Of a stretch of 17,372 nucleotides of DNA, positions 6,820 to 13,799 are shown one piece after another; position 1 is the stretch's first letter, and each line of letters opens with the position of its first letter. Source of the DNA: Pseudomonadota bacterium. Its GTDB lineage: Bacteria > Pseudomonadota > Alphaproteobacteria > Rhizobiales > Xanthobacteraceae. The notes under the pieces were generated by a model, which saw nothing but the letters and a program-made list of their open reading frames with translations, was not told where the DNA came from and made no database searches. A program made the position numbers and the translations under genes. The DNA lies in assembly GCA_023451825.1 (NCBI GenBank), contig JAEXYA010000005.1, positions 1-17,372 of the forward strand, given 5' to 3'.

Positions 6820-7032
6820 TCTCCCTCCCCGGAGCGGAGCGAATGGGGCGGGGCCGCCGATAGGGAGGGGCTTGCCTCGGCGAAGCTGGCAGAGCGAAGC
6901 CGGACGGGGCCGCTCCACCGGCAGGACGGAGTTTGGGAAAGCACCCCACCCGTCCTCGGCCGTAACGAAGCTTCGCTTCGTAAGCACTCAGGCCACCCTC
7001 CCGTGGCGCGGCTGCGCTGCTTGGGAGGGAGA
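6820..7032. repeat. Dispersed repeat element, about 213 bp, after phoR
   Basis: The ends are a 10-bp inverted repeat (TCTCCCTCCC 6820-6829, GGGAGGGAGA 7023-7032). Each end also forms its own hairpin: CCCTCCC 6823-6829 with GGGAGGG 6863-6869, and CCCTCCC 6996-7002 with GGGAGGG 7023-7029. In the interior ACGAAG and CTTCGT (around 6965-6981) form another small hairpin. On the minus strand its order (GGGAGGGTGGCC, GGGTGGGGTGC, then CCCAAACTCCG) recalls, from memory, a multicopy intergenic element of Bradyrhizobium-type genomes. It starts 5 nt past the phoR stop and may serve as its 3' end. Confidence 0.65.
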
Positions 7033-7036
7033 AGCG

Positions 7037-8335
7037 CTACGCCGCCGGGGTGGTCACCTTCGCCTGCGGGAAAGCCGCCGTAAATGTCGCGCCCTTTTTC
7101 GGCACGCTCTCGATCAGCAGCCTGCCGCGATGGCGGTTCAGGATATGCTTCACCAATGACAGGCCGAGACCGGTCCCACCTTGGGCACGGCTGTCGCCGA
7201 CATCCACGCGGTAGAAGCGTTCGGTGAGCCGCGGCAGGTGTTCTGGCGCGATACCGGGCCCGAAATCGCGCACGGAAACACGGACTTCCGAGGCTCCTTC
7301 GGTCGTCGAGGCATGCGCCAGGATCACTTCCACGCGGCCACCGGCCGCACCGTATTTCAACGCATTCTCGATCAGGTTCTCGAACAGCCGCAACAGCTCT
7401 TCGCGGTCACCCGCCACGAGCACAGGCCCGTCCGGCAGATGCATCTCGATCTTGACGCCGCGCTCGGTGGCCAGCAGTTCGAGGCTGTCACCGACCTGGC
7501 GGATGATCGGCAAAATATCAATCAGGGCTTCCGCGCGTACATGCGCCGACAACTCCACCCGCGAGAGCGACAGCAGATCGTCGATCAGGCGCGCCATGCG
7601 GCTGGCCTGGGTATGCATGATGCCGAGAAAGCGCTCGCGTGCCTTGGTGTCGTCCTTGGCCGGCCCCTGCAGCGTATCGATGAAGCCGGACAAAGTTGCC
7701 AACGGCGTGCGCAGCTCATGGCTGGCATTGGCGATGAAATCGGCGCGCATTTCCTCGACACGGCGGATTGGCGTCTGATCATGGAAGGTCATCAGCATGC
7801 ACGTATCCGAGCCGCCAAAGGCGGTCGGCACTGCGATCGGCGTGATCACCAGATCCATCCAGCGATCGACCGGGACATGATCGACATAGGACGTGCGGCG
7901 CGGCTCGATATTGGCGATGGACTCGCGCAGGGCGCTGATGATTTCCGGCGAGCGCAGCGCAAATTGCGCCAGCTCGCCCTTGCGCAATGCGGGCGCAAGC
8001 TGAGCTGCCGCTGCATTGAGATGGATGACGCGGCCGGCGCGATCGAGCAGCACGGCGGGGTCCGGAATGCCGCCGACCACGGCGCGCACAGCCGGCTGAT
8101 CGACCGGGTTCACCAGGGCTTCATCACGCTTGGCGTCGCCATCATGAAGCCGCCAGGGCACCAGCGCAGCGCCGGCGATGCAGGCGAACACGATGCCGGC
8201 ACGAAGCGGTGTCAATTCACCGAAGAACACAAGGGCCGCAAGGGCCAGCGCAGCGACAAGCAGGATGATCGCTGCGTGACGCAGCCGGTCCGGCCAGGGG
8301 GAGAACATCGACGGAGGGGAAGCTTCGACGGCCAT
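7037..8335 (-). CDS. phoR: Phosphate regulon sensor histidine kinase PhoR
   Basis: A 432-aa membrane histidine kinase. Two N-terminal helices (about 19-38 and 44-60) enclose almost no periplasmic loop, as in PhoR proteins that sense through Pst/PhoU rather than a ligand. A PAS-like domain (about 82-190) follows, then the H-box with His206 in ANASHELRTPL, N-box NLIENALKYG (Asn324), G1 DFGPG (357-361) and G2 GGTGLGL (386-392). It autophosphorylates and transfers to PhoB Asp53, or acts as PhoB phosphatase when phosphate is ample. It lies upstream of pstS on the same strand but 590 nt away, and 54 nt downstream of the YbhN-like gene, with which it is probably co-transcribed. ATG 8335 has only a weak purine-rich upstream motif; Met10 is an alternative start. 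Confidence 0.94.
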   Translation of the reverse strand: MAVEASPPSMFSPWPDRLRHAAIILLVAALALAALVFFGELTPLRAGIVFACIAGAALVPWRLHDGDAKRDEALVNPVDQPAVRAVVGGIPDPAVLLDRAGRVIHLNAAAAQLAPALRKGELAQFALRSPEIISALRESIANIEPRRTSYVDHVPVDRWMDLVITPIAVPTAFGGSDTCMLMTFHDQTPIRRVEEMRADFIANASHELRTPLATLSGFIDTLQGPAKDDTKARERFLGIMHTQASRMARLIDDLLSLSRVELSAHVRAEALIDILPIIRQVGDSLELLATERGVKIEMHLPDGPVLVAGDREELLRLFENLIENALKYGAAGGRVEVILAHASTTEGASEVRVSVRDFGPGIAPEHLPRLTERFYRVDVGDSRAQGGTGLGLSLVKHILNRHRGRLLIESVPKKGATFTAAFPQAKVTTPAA

Positions 8336-8389
8336 CTGGGCGATTTCTCTTTCGGCAGTGCTTGATCCGCTGAGGGCGCCTGCTGATTG

Positions 8390-9436
8390 TCAGGCGGCCG
8401 GGCCGCCGTGATCGTTCAAGGTCCGCCCGACACTGGGCGGAGCTTCATTCGCGATCTTTTGCACTTTTTTGGACCGCGCACTCACAATAAGCTCGCGAAA
8501 CGTCAGCAACATGACTGAAATAAAGAACGGCGTTAGGTAATACAACACCCGGAACAATAGCATACCGGCCAGCAGCTGTTCCTGGTCCATCATCTCCAGG
8601 CCGACCAGCATCGCGGCGTCGAATACGCCAAGGCCTCCCGGCGAATGGCTGGCGAAGCCAAGCAATGTCGCCGCCACGAACACCACGGCGACGGTGACGA
8701 AATCCACGCCAGGTGTATTGGGCACCAGCAAATACATCGCCAGCGCGCAGAAGCCGAGATCGACGATGCCGATGACGATCTGCAGCAGCGTCAGCGGCCC
8801 GCCAGGCAACACCACGGACCACGGTCCGCGACCGACGCTGCGCGGCTTCATCCACACCCAGATCACATAGCCGACCAGGCCGGCGATCACGACATACGCC
8901 AGAATGCGGTTGACCGCAGGCGGCACCTGATTGATCGCGCTGGCGGCTTCCGGGTGATAGGCGATGCCCATGCCGAGCACCGCGAGATTGCCGAGCCAGA
9001 AAGTCAGGCCGGCAAGAAACACGATCTTGGCGACATCCACCGCCGAGAGATTCCATGCCGAATAGATGCGGTAGCGCACGGCGCCGCCGGTGAAGACCGA
9101 CGCACCGACATTATGGCCGATGGAATAGCTGGTGAAGGCCGCCAGTGCATTGATGCGATAGGGCACATCCTTGCGGCCGATGGTGCGGACCGCAAACCAG
9201 TCATAGAAGGTGAGCGTGAAATAAGCGGCTGTGACCGAGAGCGCCGACAACACGATGAGCTTCGGATCGGTCTCGGCGATGAACTTGAGCACCCGTGCCG
9301 TATCGACGTTGCGGAGCTTGTGATAGAGCATGTAGCAGGCGACGGCGATCACCGCGATACTGGCGAGAACACCGAGCTTGTGCAGGATTTGCTTCTCGCG
9401 CAGAAACGTGGCCGTCCTGCGTATTGCTTCCAGCAT
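8390..9436 (-). CDS. YbhN/UPF0104-family membrane protein (lysyl-PG synthase TM-region family)
   Basis: A 348-aa polytopic inner-membrane protein with about eight hydrophobic segments, the first at about 20-38. Family motifs are SYSIGHNVGASVFTGGAVRY (about 103-122), with GGAVRYR lining the conserved loop, and GFASHSPGGLGVFDAAML (about 265-282). This is the transmembrane 'flippase' fold shared with MprF/LpiA. The soluble aminoacyl-transferase domain of lysyl-phosphatidylglycerol synthases is absent, so lipid aminoacylation is not expected. A role in moving a lipid or polyprenyl-linked intermediate is a family-level guess. ATG 9436 follows GAGG by 5 nt. phoR begins 54 nt downstream on the same strand. 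Confidence 0.85.
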   Translation of the reverse strand: MLEAIRRTATFLREKQILHKLGVLASIAVIAVACYMLYHKLRNVDTARVLKFIAETDPKLIVLSALSVTAAYFTLTFYDWFAVRTIGRKDVPYRINALAAFTSYSIGHNVGASVFTGGAVRYRIYSAWNLSAVDVAKIVFLAGLTFWLGNLAVLGMGIAYHPEAASAINQVPPAVNRILAYVVIAGLVGYVIWVWMKPRSVGRGPWSVVLPGGPLTLLQIVIGIVDLGFCALAMYLLVPNTPGVDFVTVAVVFVAATLLGFASHSPGGLGVFDAAMLVGLEMMDQEQLLAGMLLFRVLYYLTPFFISVMLLTFRELIVSARSKKVQKIANEAPPSVGRTLNDHGGPAA

Positions 9437-9747
9437 CTCAACCTCGAATGCGATCCCAGCCTCTGGGACGTCAACCAGCCCTGTAAGGTCCGCCGCGGCG
9501 GAACCGCCACCTCACCACGTTCGCCACGCCGTTTCCAGCACAACTCTCGTAGCGCGTTTCGACGCGAAACGGAATCCGAAGACGCGCGACACATCGGCGT
9601 TTCGGCGCAATATATGGCGCGAGAGCTAACAAACTACCCGCGGTTCTTGCGGCATCGCTGCGGCAAAATGCCGGTTTCTGTGAGACTGCCCGCATTGCAT
9701 GACGGCGGCGTGGCCGAGCCGTTCGGGCGGCGATCACATCGCCTCGA
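9437..9747. other. Intergenic region upstream of the YbhN-phoR unit
   Basis: No supported gene is seen in these 311 nt. It must carry the promoter for the YbhN-like gene, and so possibly for phoR. Visible features are a tight hairpin (CGTTTCG 9555-9561, CGAAACG 9565-9571, 3-nt loop) and a GANTC site at 9572-9576. No Pho box was found. Overlapping frames on both strands are arginine- and serine-rich with no domain signature. Confidence 0.55.
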
Positions 9748-10050
9748 TCATGGCCGAAACCGCGCCTGCTGCCGGGTCACAACGATGTCGCGCAGCCAGG
9801 AGCCGATGGCGCAGCCGACCAGGTAGAAACCGAACAGCGCAAGACCGAGATCGAGCCAGTAGCCGAAGCGCCCCGGAACGAGCTTCGCCACCGCGACGCC
9901 GACGATGATGACCGCGAGCACGGACAGCCGCCGAATCCAGACCCGCGGGACCGAGGGGCCGCGATAGACCACGGCGATCCAGCCCACGCAGAAGCCGATC
10001 AGGAAAGCGCCGAGCAGCCAGCCCCAGAGAAGCGTTGCGAGAGTGGTCAT
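9748..10050 (-). CDS. Small three-helix membrane protein of unknown function
   Basis: A 100-aa protein with three predicted membrane helices (about residues 6-28, 40-58 and 64-86). It has a conserved-looking GW...GFCVGW start, a basic loop after helix 1 (VYRGPSVPRVWIRR) and a basic C-terminus. No named family was recognised. Its ATG (10048-10050) overlaps the stop of the upstream OmpA-domain gene as ATGA, so translation is coupled and the two proteins probably act together. Mycobacterial arfA (also TM, BON-type centre, OmpA end) is followed by small membrane protein genes, a parallel arrangement. That is an analogy, not a homology claim. Confidence 0.75.
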   Translation of the reverse strand: MTTLATLLWGWLLGAFLIGFCVGWIAVVYRGPSVPRVWIRRLSVLAVIIVGVAVAKLVPGRFGYWLDLGLALFGFYLVGCAIGSWLRDIVVTRQQARFRP

Positions 10051-11450
10051 GGATTCGGCCTCACCACGAATTCGATCCGGCGATTCTGCAGCTTGCCGTC
10101 TTCGGTGTCGTTGCTGGCCAGCGGCAATGTGGCGCCATAGCCGATCGCTTCGAAACGATCGCCGGGAAGACCGGCCTTGATCAGATAATCCTCGACCGCA
10201 GCCGCGCGCTTTTCGGACAGGGTCTGGTTGAAAGCGGGATCGCCGTCGCCGTCAGTGTGGCCGACGATGTCGAATTTGGTATTCGGGCAGCGCATCGCGA
10301 TTTCCACCAGCCGGTCGAGTAGCCCTGCCGAATCCGCATTGATGCTGGCGCTCGCCGTCTCGAAGCGAACGCGGCCCTTGGTCAGGTTCTGCTTGAACAA
10401 TTGCTGGCAGACGCTGGCATCCACCGGCGACGACGCCGGCTTCACCGACACGTCCGGCTTGGTGGTCCAGCCCTGCGGCAGTTCGCGGCCGAGACCGTTG
10501 CGGATCTGTTCGGCGGCAGCGTCGTAAAGCGCGTCTCCCGTCAGCTTCACGTCGCGGTCATTGACCACCAGCGTCCCGGTCGAGAGCCGCGACAGCGCGC
10601 CGAGGGCCGACGTCACCGCGGGCAGGAAATTGCCGGGCGCGCCGATGCTGGCCTTCAGGTTATCGACGATCTTGTCATTGGTGAATTTGCGCTGCGCGGC
10701 AGCGACAAGCGCGGCATGGACATTGTTGTCCGGCACATAGCCCGACAGCGTCAGCGTGTTGGCCACCGGGTCCTTGTTGGCCTGGAATACGTAAGGCGGC
10801 GCTTTCACGTCATTGGCGGCCACCGTAAACCCTTCGGGCAGGTTTTTCAGCGCGGCCGCAATGGCTTCGCGGCCGCCGAGATCACGCGCCATGCCGGTGA
10901 CGCTGACGGTCGCATCCATGATGGTCGCCTTGCCCTCTTTCAACTTGGCGACCTGATCGAGCAGCAGCACCGCGGCGCCATCGAAGCGCGGCGGCGCGCC
11001 GCGCTTGAGGCCGGTGCGATCCGACACCTCGGTTCCAGTGAGCGCAGCCTTGGCTGCTTCGGCGATCCGTGCCTTGCTTGCCGGCAGCGGCGTGGTGCCC
11101 CATAGCGTGACGCGAACATTGTCGCGCTCGGCGACCCAGACGAACGGCTTGGCTTCCGCCACAAGGCGCGTGGCGTCATTGACCAGGCGCACGCCCGGCG
11201 CGGCCTCGACGGAACTGACCGCGCTGCGCCGTCCCTCTTCCGAAAACGCCTCGGCGGCAAAGCGCACATCGCGGCCCGCGACGGAGATCTGCGTTTTATC
11301 AAGAACGGTGCTTTTCAGCGCATCGCGGCTGCGCGCCGTTAAGTCCGCCTCCAGAGGTAGCGTGCTAAACCAGGCTGCGACGACCCAGAGGATGGCGAGT
11401 GGAATGAGCCCAGGCCACCACTTGGCGCTCCACCTGTAAAAACCGTGCAT
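10047..11450 (-). CDS. OmpA-domain envelope protein with BON-like region
   Basis: A 467-aa protein. An uncleaved N-terminal helix (about 12-29) anchors it in the inner membrane. A periplasmic region of about 320 residues with repeated BON-like alpha/beta segments (for example LSGYVPDNNVHAALVAAAQ and LVVNDRDVKLTGDA) follows. The C-terminal OmpA-like peptidoglycan-binding domain (about 361-467) has FDIVGHTDGDGD, LSEKRAAAVEDYL and LQNRRIEF. Asp400 and Arg415 match the residues that hold diaminopimelate in OmpA domains. The layout resembles mycobacterial ArfA/OmpATb. ATG 11450 is chosen; the frame extends upstream to a TTG (11486), but the anchor fits the shorter form better. It is coupled to the small membrane protein gene downstream and divergent from the deacetylase gene. 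Confidence 0.85.
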   Translation of the reverse strand: MHGFYRWSAKWWPGLIPLAILWVVAAWFSTLPLEADLTARSRDALKSTVLDKTQISVAGRDVRFAAEAFSEEGRRSAVSSVEAAPGVRLVNDATRLVAEAKPFVWVAERDNVRVTLWGTTPLPASKARIAEAAKAALTGTEVSDRTGLKRGAPPRFDGAAVLLLDQVAKLKEGKATIMDATVSVTGMARDLGGREAIAAALKNLPEGFTVAANDVKAPPYVFQANKDPVANTLTLSGYVPDNNVHAALVAAAQRKFTNDKIVDNLKASIGAPGNFLPAVTSALGALSRLSTGTLVVNDRDVKLTGDALYDAAAEQIRNGLGRELPQGWTTKPDVSVKPASSPVDASVCQQLFKQNLTKGRVRFETASASINADSAGLLDRLVEIAMRCPNTKFDIVGHTDGDGDPAFNQTLSEKRAAAVEDYLIKAGLPGDRFEAIGYGATLPLASNDTEDGKLQNRRIEFVVRPNP

Positions 11451-11612
11451 TCGATGTCCCGCGGAATGGAAACAGAGAGAAAACAAACCCTTGCGGGACT
11501 GTCAAACTGAAATCAAGGCCAGCCACTGGCGTGGCGTGGGGTATTGGAATAACGCTTTCTTCAACCGTTTCTGATCATGTCCGTGGATCGCGTCCAAGTG
11601 CTGGGTCACAAG
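11451..11612. promoter_or_regulatory. Divergent promoter region, OmpA-domain gene and deacetylase gene
   Basis: A TTGACA on the minus strand (11505-11500) is a possible -35 for the OmpA-domain gene, but the -10 at 17-nt spacing (TTTCTC) is poor. A 7-bp inverted repeat (GTCCCGC 11456-11462, GCGGGAC 11493-11499) flanks the expected start region and could be an operator. Nothing decisive is visible for the deacetylase gene on the plus strand. Confidence 0.35.
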
Positions 11613-12668
11613 ATGAAGCAGATTCGCAACACGATTATTCGTGCCGGGCTGGATGCACTCTATTTCAGCGGCGCGCATCGTGTGTTGCGTCCCTTTTTTG
11701 GCGGCGTTGGCACCATCTTCATGCTGCACAACGTGCGGCCGGCCCATGCCGGCCTGTTCCAGCCCAACCGCCACCTCGAAATCACCCCCGACTTCCTGCG
11801 CGCAACCCTGGCTTATCTGCGCGCCACCGATGTCGATATCGTGACCTCCGACGAAATGCGCCGGCGCCTGGCCGAACAGGATTTTTCGCGTCGTTTCGCC
11901 TGTTTCACCTGCGATGACGGCTACCGGGATAACCGCGACCATATGCTGCCGGCGATGCGCGATTTCGACGCGCCGTTTTCCGTCTTCGTCACCAGCGATT
12001 TTGCCTCCGGCACCGGCCGGCTGTGGTGGGTGGCGCTGGAGCGCGTCGTCGCGAAGGCATCGAGCCTGGAAGCCCCGATCGATGGCAACATGGTTCGCAT
12101 CACGACCGCTTCGCTACCTGAGAAGGAGATGGGCTTTGATCGGCTGCATGGCTGGCTGCGCAGCCTCGGCGAAGCCGACCTGCGCCGCGAGATGACGGCG
12201 CTGTGCCGACAGGTAGGCATCGACGAGGAAGCGATCAGCCGCGAACTCTGCATGTCATGGGACGAACTCAAGCCCTTCGCCGCCGATCCGCTGGTGACCA
12301 TCGGCGCGCATACGCTGACCCATTGCAATCTCGCCCAGCAGACCGAAGCCGTGGCGGTGCATGAACTGACGGCCAGCCGCGCCAATATCGAGACCGCGCT
12401 GCAGAAGCCCGCTTTGCATCTCGCTTATCCCTATGGCGACCGCGCCGCCGCCGGCGCCCGCGAATTCGCGCTGGCGCAGGCCGCCGGTTTCCAGACCGCG
12501 GTGACGACGCGCCCGGGCGTGATCGTTTCCGAGAATGCCACGATGCTCACGGCGTTGCCGCGGGTGTCGCTGAATGGAAATTACCAGGACACGCGCTATC
12601 TGCCGGTGCTCACCTCAGGCGCTGCGACAGCGATGTGGAACGGGTTTCAGCGGGTGGGACAGGGCTGA
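11613..12668 (+). CDS. Polysaccharide deacetylase (carbohydrate esterase 4 / NodB-like)
   Basis: A 351-aa NodB-homology protein. Motif 1 is TCDDG (99-103), with Cys in place of the usual Phe of TFDDG but both aspartates kept. Motif 2 is GAHTLTH (231-237), supplying metal ligands His233 and His237. Motif 3 is AYPYGD (271-276). A family N-terminal block GTIFMLHNVRP (33-43) precedes them. Such enzymes remove N- or O-acetyl groups from sugar polymers. No signal peptide is seen, so action on a cytoplasmic or lipid-linked intermediate is plausible. Start ATG 11613 is preferred to ATG 11577 because homologous-looking sequence begins at MKQIRN; neither has a strong ribosome site. The gene ends 8 nt before a palindromic repeat. 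Confidence 0.88.
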   Translation: MKQIRNTIIRAGLDALYFSGAHRVLRPFFGGVGTIFMLHNVRPAHAGLFQPNRHLEITPDFLRATLAYLRATDVDIVTSDEMRRRLAEQDFSRRFACFTCDDGYRDNRDHMLPAMRDFDAPFSVFVTSDFASGTGRLWWVALERVVAKASSLEAPIDGNMVRITTASLPEKEMGFDRLHGWLRSLGEADLRREMTALCRQVGIDEEAISRELCMSWDELKPFAADPLVTIGAHTLTHCNLAQQTEAVAVHELTASRANIETALQKPALHLAYPYGDRAAAGAREFALAQAAGFQTAVTTRPGVIVSENATMLTALPRVSLNGNYQDTRYLPVLTSGAATAMWNGFQRVGQG

Positions 12669-12676
12669 CGCAGAGC

Positions 12677-12784
12677 CGTAGGATGGGTTGAGCGCAGCGA
12701 AAACCCATCACCTTTCCGTGCCGCAGGCTCCGCTGATGGGTTTTCGCTCCGGCGCTATCGCGCCTTCGCTCAACCCATCCTACG
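12677..12784 (+). repeat. Palindromic REP-like element, copy 1 of 3
   Basis: The outer arms CGTAGGATGGGTTGAGCG (12677-12694) and its complement (12767-12784) match over 18 bp. The inner arms AGCGAAAACCCATCA (12696-12710) and its complement (12734-12748) match over 15 bp. The right half also has a side hairpin, GGCGC-TATC-GCGCC. Each half can alternatively fold alone through GATGGGTT/AACCCATC. It fills the convergent gap between the deacetylase gene (ends 12668) and the CBS gene (ends 12789), 8 and 4 nt from the stops, so it may end both transcripts. Confidence 0.93.
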
Positions 12785-12788
12785 TCCC

Positions 12789-13517
12789 TCACACGCCCGT
12801 CATCACGTGCCTCGTATCCACCGGCGGAATATATGTTCCCGACATCGGATCGACCCAGCAGAGATGCTCGCGCACGCGGGCGACACCGGTGACATTCTCT
12901 GCCGCCACCACGATGGCCTGGCGCACATTCTCGTCGGTGATGAAGCCGATGATATCGACAACACCATCCTTCACGCGGACATCGAGCCCGGCCGGCACCC
13001 ATTCGCGGGACCGCAGCACGGCAAGCACACGGCGGCGAACCAAGGCATCGCTCGACCCGACCTCCACCGTATTACGCGTGACGTCGGCGATCGCGGCAAC
13101 AAAGTTATGCCGGCTGACGATGCCGACCAGGTGATCGCCCTGCACCACCGGCACGCGCTTGATGCGATGCCGTTCCATGATCTCGACGATATCGGCGAGC
13201 TCCGCATCGGGAATTACCGAATAGACATTCGACGTCATGATCTCATGCACCTTTCGTCCTGCCTCGCGCACGAAATCCACCGCCTGCTTGCCAGGGCCGC
13301 GCAGAAATTCGAGCCAGCGCGGGCGCTTGATCTCGGTGCCAAGCTCCTGGCGGCGCAGGAAATCGCGCTCGGTGACGATGCCGATCAGCTTGCCGGCGGC
13401 ATCGACGACAGGCAGCCCGCTGACATGATGATCGATCATCAGCTTCGCGGCGTCATGGATCGACGCATCGGGCGCGATGGTGACCACATTGCGGGTCATG
13501 ATCTGATGGGCCTTCAT
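12789..13517 (-). CDS. Tandem CBS domain protein with C-terminal BON domain
   Basis: A 242-aa soluble protein. CBS domain 1 is at about 7-55 (IMTRNVVTIAPDASI, HHVSGLPVVD, LIGIVTERDF) and CBS domain 2 at about 93-148 (IMTSNVYSVIPDAEL, RIKRVPVV, LVGIVSRHNF). A BON domain follows at about 155-222 (RRRVLAVLRSREWVPAG, DGVVDIIGFITDENVRQA, NVTGVARVREHL). CBS pairs usually bind adenylates such as AMP or ATP; BON domains bind hydrophobic or membrane surfaces. The pairing is common in rhizobia, with function undefined (stress or energy sensing is a guess). ATG 13517 has a strong AAGGAGG (13523-13529) 5 nt upstream. The gene is flanked on both sides by copies of the same palindromic repeat. Confidence 0.92.
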   Translation of the reverse strand: MKAHQIMTRNVVTIAPDASIHDAAKLMIDHHVSGLPVVDAAGKLIGIVTERDFLRRQELGTEIKRPRWLEFLRGPGKQAVDFVREAGRKVHEIMTSNVYSVIPDAELADIVEIMERHRIKRVPVVQGDHLVGIVSRHNFVAAIADVTRNTVEVGSSDALVRRRVLAVLRSREWVPAGLDVRVKDGVVDIIGFITDENVRQAIVVAAENVTGVARVREHLCWVDPMSGTYIPPVDTRHVMTGV

Positions 13518-13618
13518 GGCTGCCTCCTTCGGGCATACGAACCGCCGGATCGATCCGACAGGAGGAGCCTACGCCGATGGGGAATGGCGGCTTTGATTTA
13601 GAGCAATCGGACTCGCAG

Positions 13619-13727
13619 CCGTAGGATGGGTTGAGCGAAGCGAAAACCCATCGCTTTCCCATGCCGCCAGCTCGGCTGATGGGTTTTCGCTCCGGCGCTG
13701 CGCGCCTCTGCTCAACCCATCCTACGG
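13619..13727 (+). repeat. Palindromic REP-like element, copy 2 of 3
   Basis: Same family and orientation as the copy at 12677. The outer arms start CCGTAGGATGGGTTGAG (13619-13635) and end in the complement (13711-13727). The inner arms AGCGAAAACCCATC and GATGGGTTTTCGCT are conserved, and the side hairpin is GGCGC-TGC-GCGCC. The spacer between the inner arms is diverged. It lies in the 282-nt divergent gap between the CBS-BON gene and the SDR gene, so here it sits in a promoter region rather than at a 3' end. Confidence 0.93.
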
Positions 13728-13799
13728 CACCGAGCTTGGTTTGCTCTTCGCTCCATCCCGGCTACCATCCATGCAAACACACAACAAACGGGAGGCGTC

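Larger units (their letters stand above)
6447..7036. other. Intergenic region between phoR and pstS
   Basis: This 590-nt gap has no supported gene. Frames here (for example 6505-6987 minus and 6653-7159 plus) lack recognisable domains and run across repeats and regulatory sites. In minus-strand order it holds: a dispersed repeat element just after phoR (6820-7032); a stretch with small hairpins (ACTGCG 6659-6664 with CGCAGT 6670-6675); an AT-rich dyad (6562-6593); the Pho box (6533-6561); and the pstS leader with a hairpin (CCGCTC 6501-6506, GAGCGG 6513-6518). Confidence 0.7.

Noticed and set aside
6505..6987. Minus-strand frame between phoR and pstS
   Set aside because: It runs across the Pho box, the AT-rich dyad and the repeat element and has no domain.
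7181..8365. Plus-strand frame of 394 codons opposite phoR
   Set aside because: It is a shadow of the well-supported histidine kinase, with no recognisable domain.
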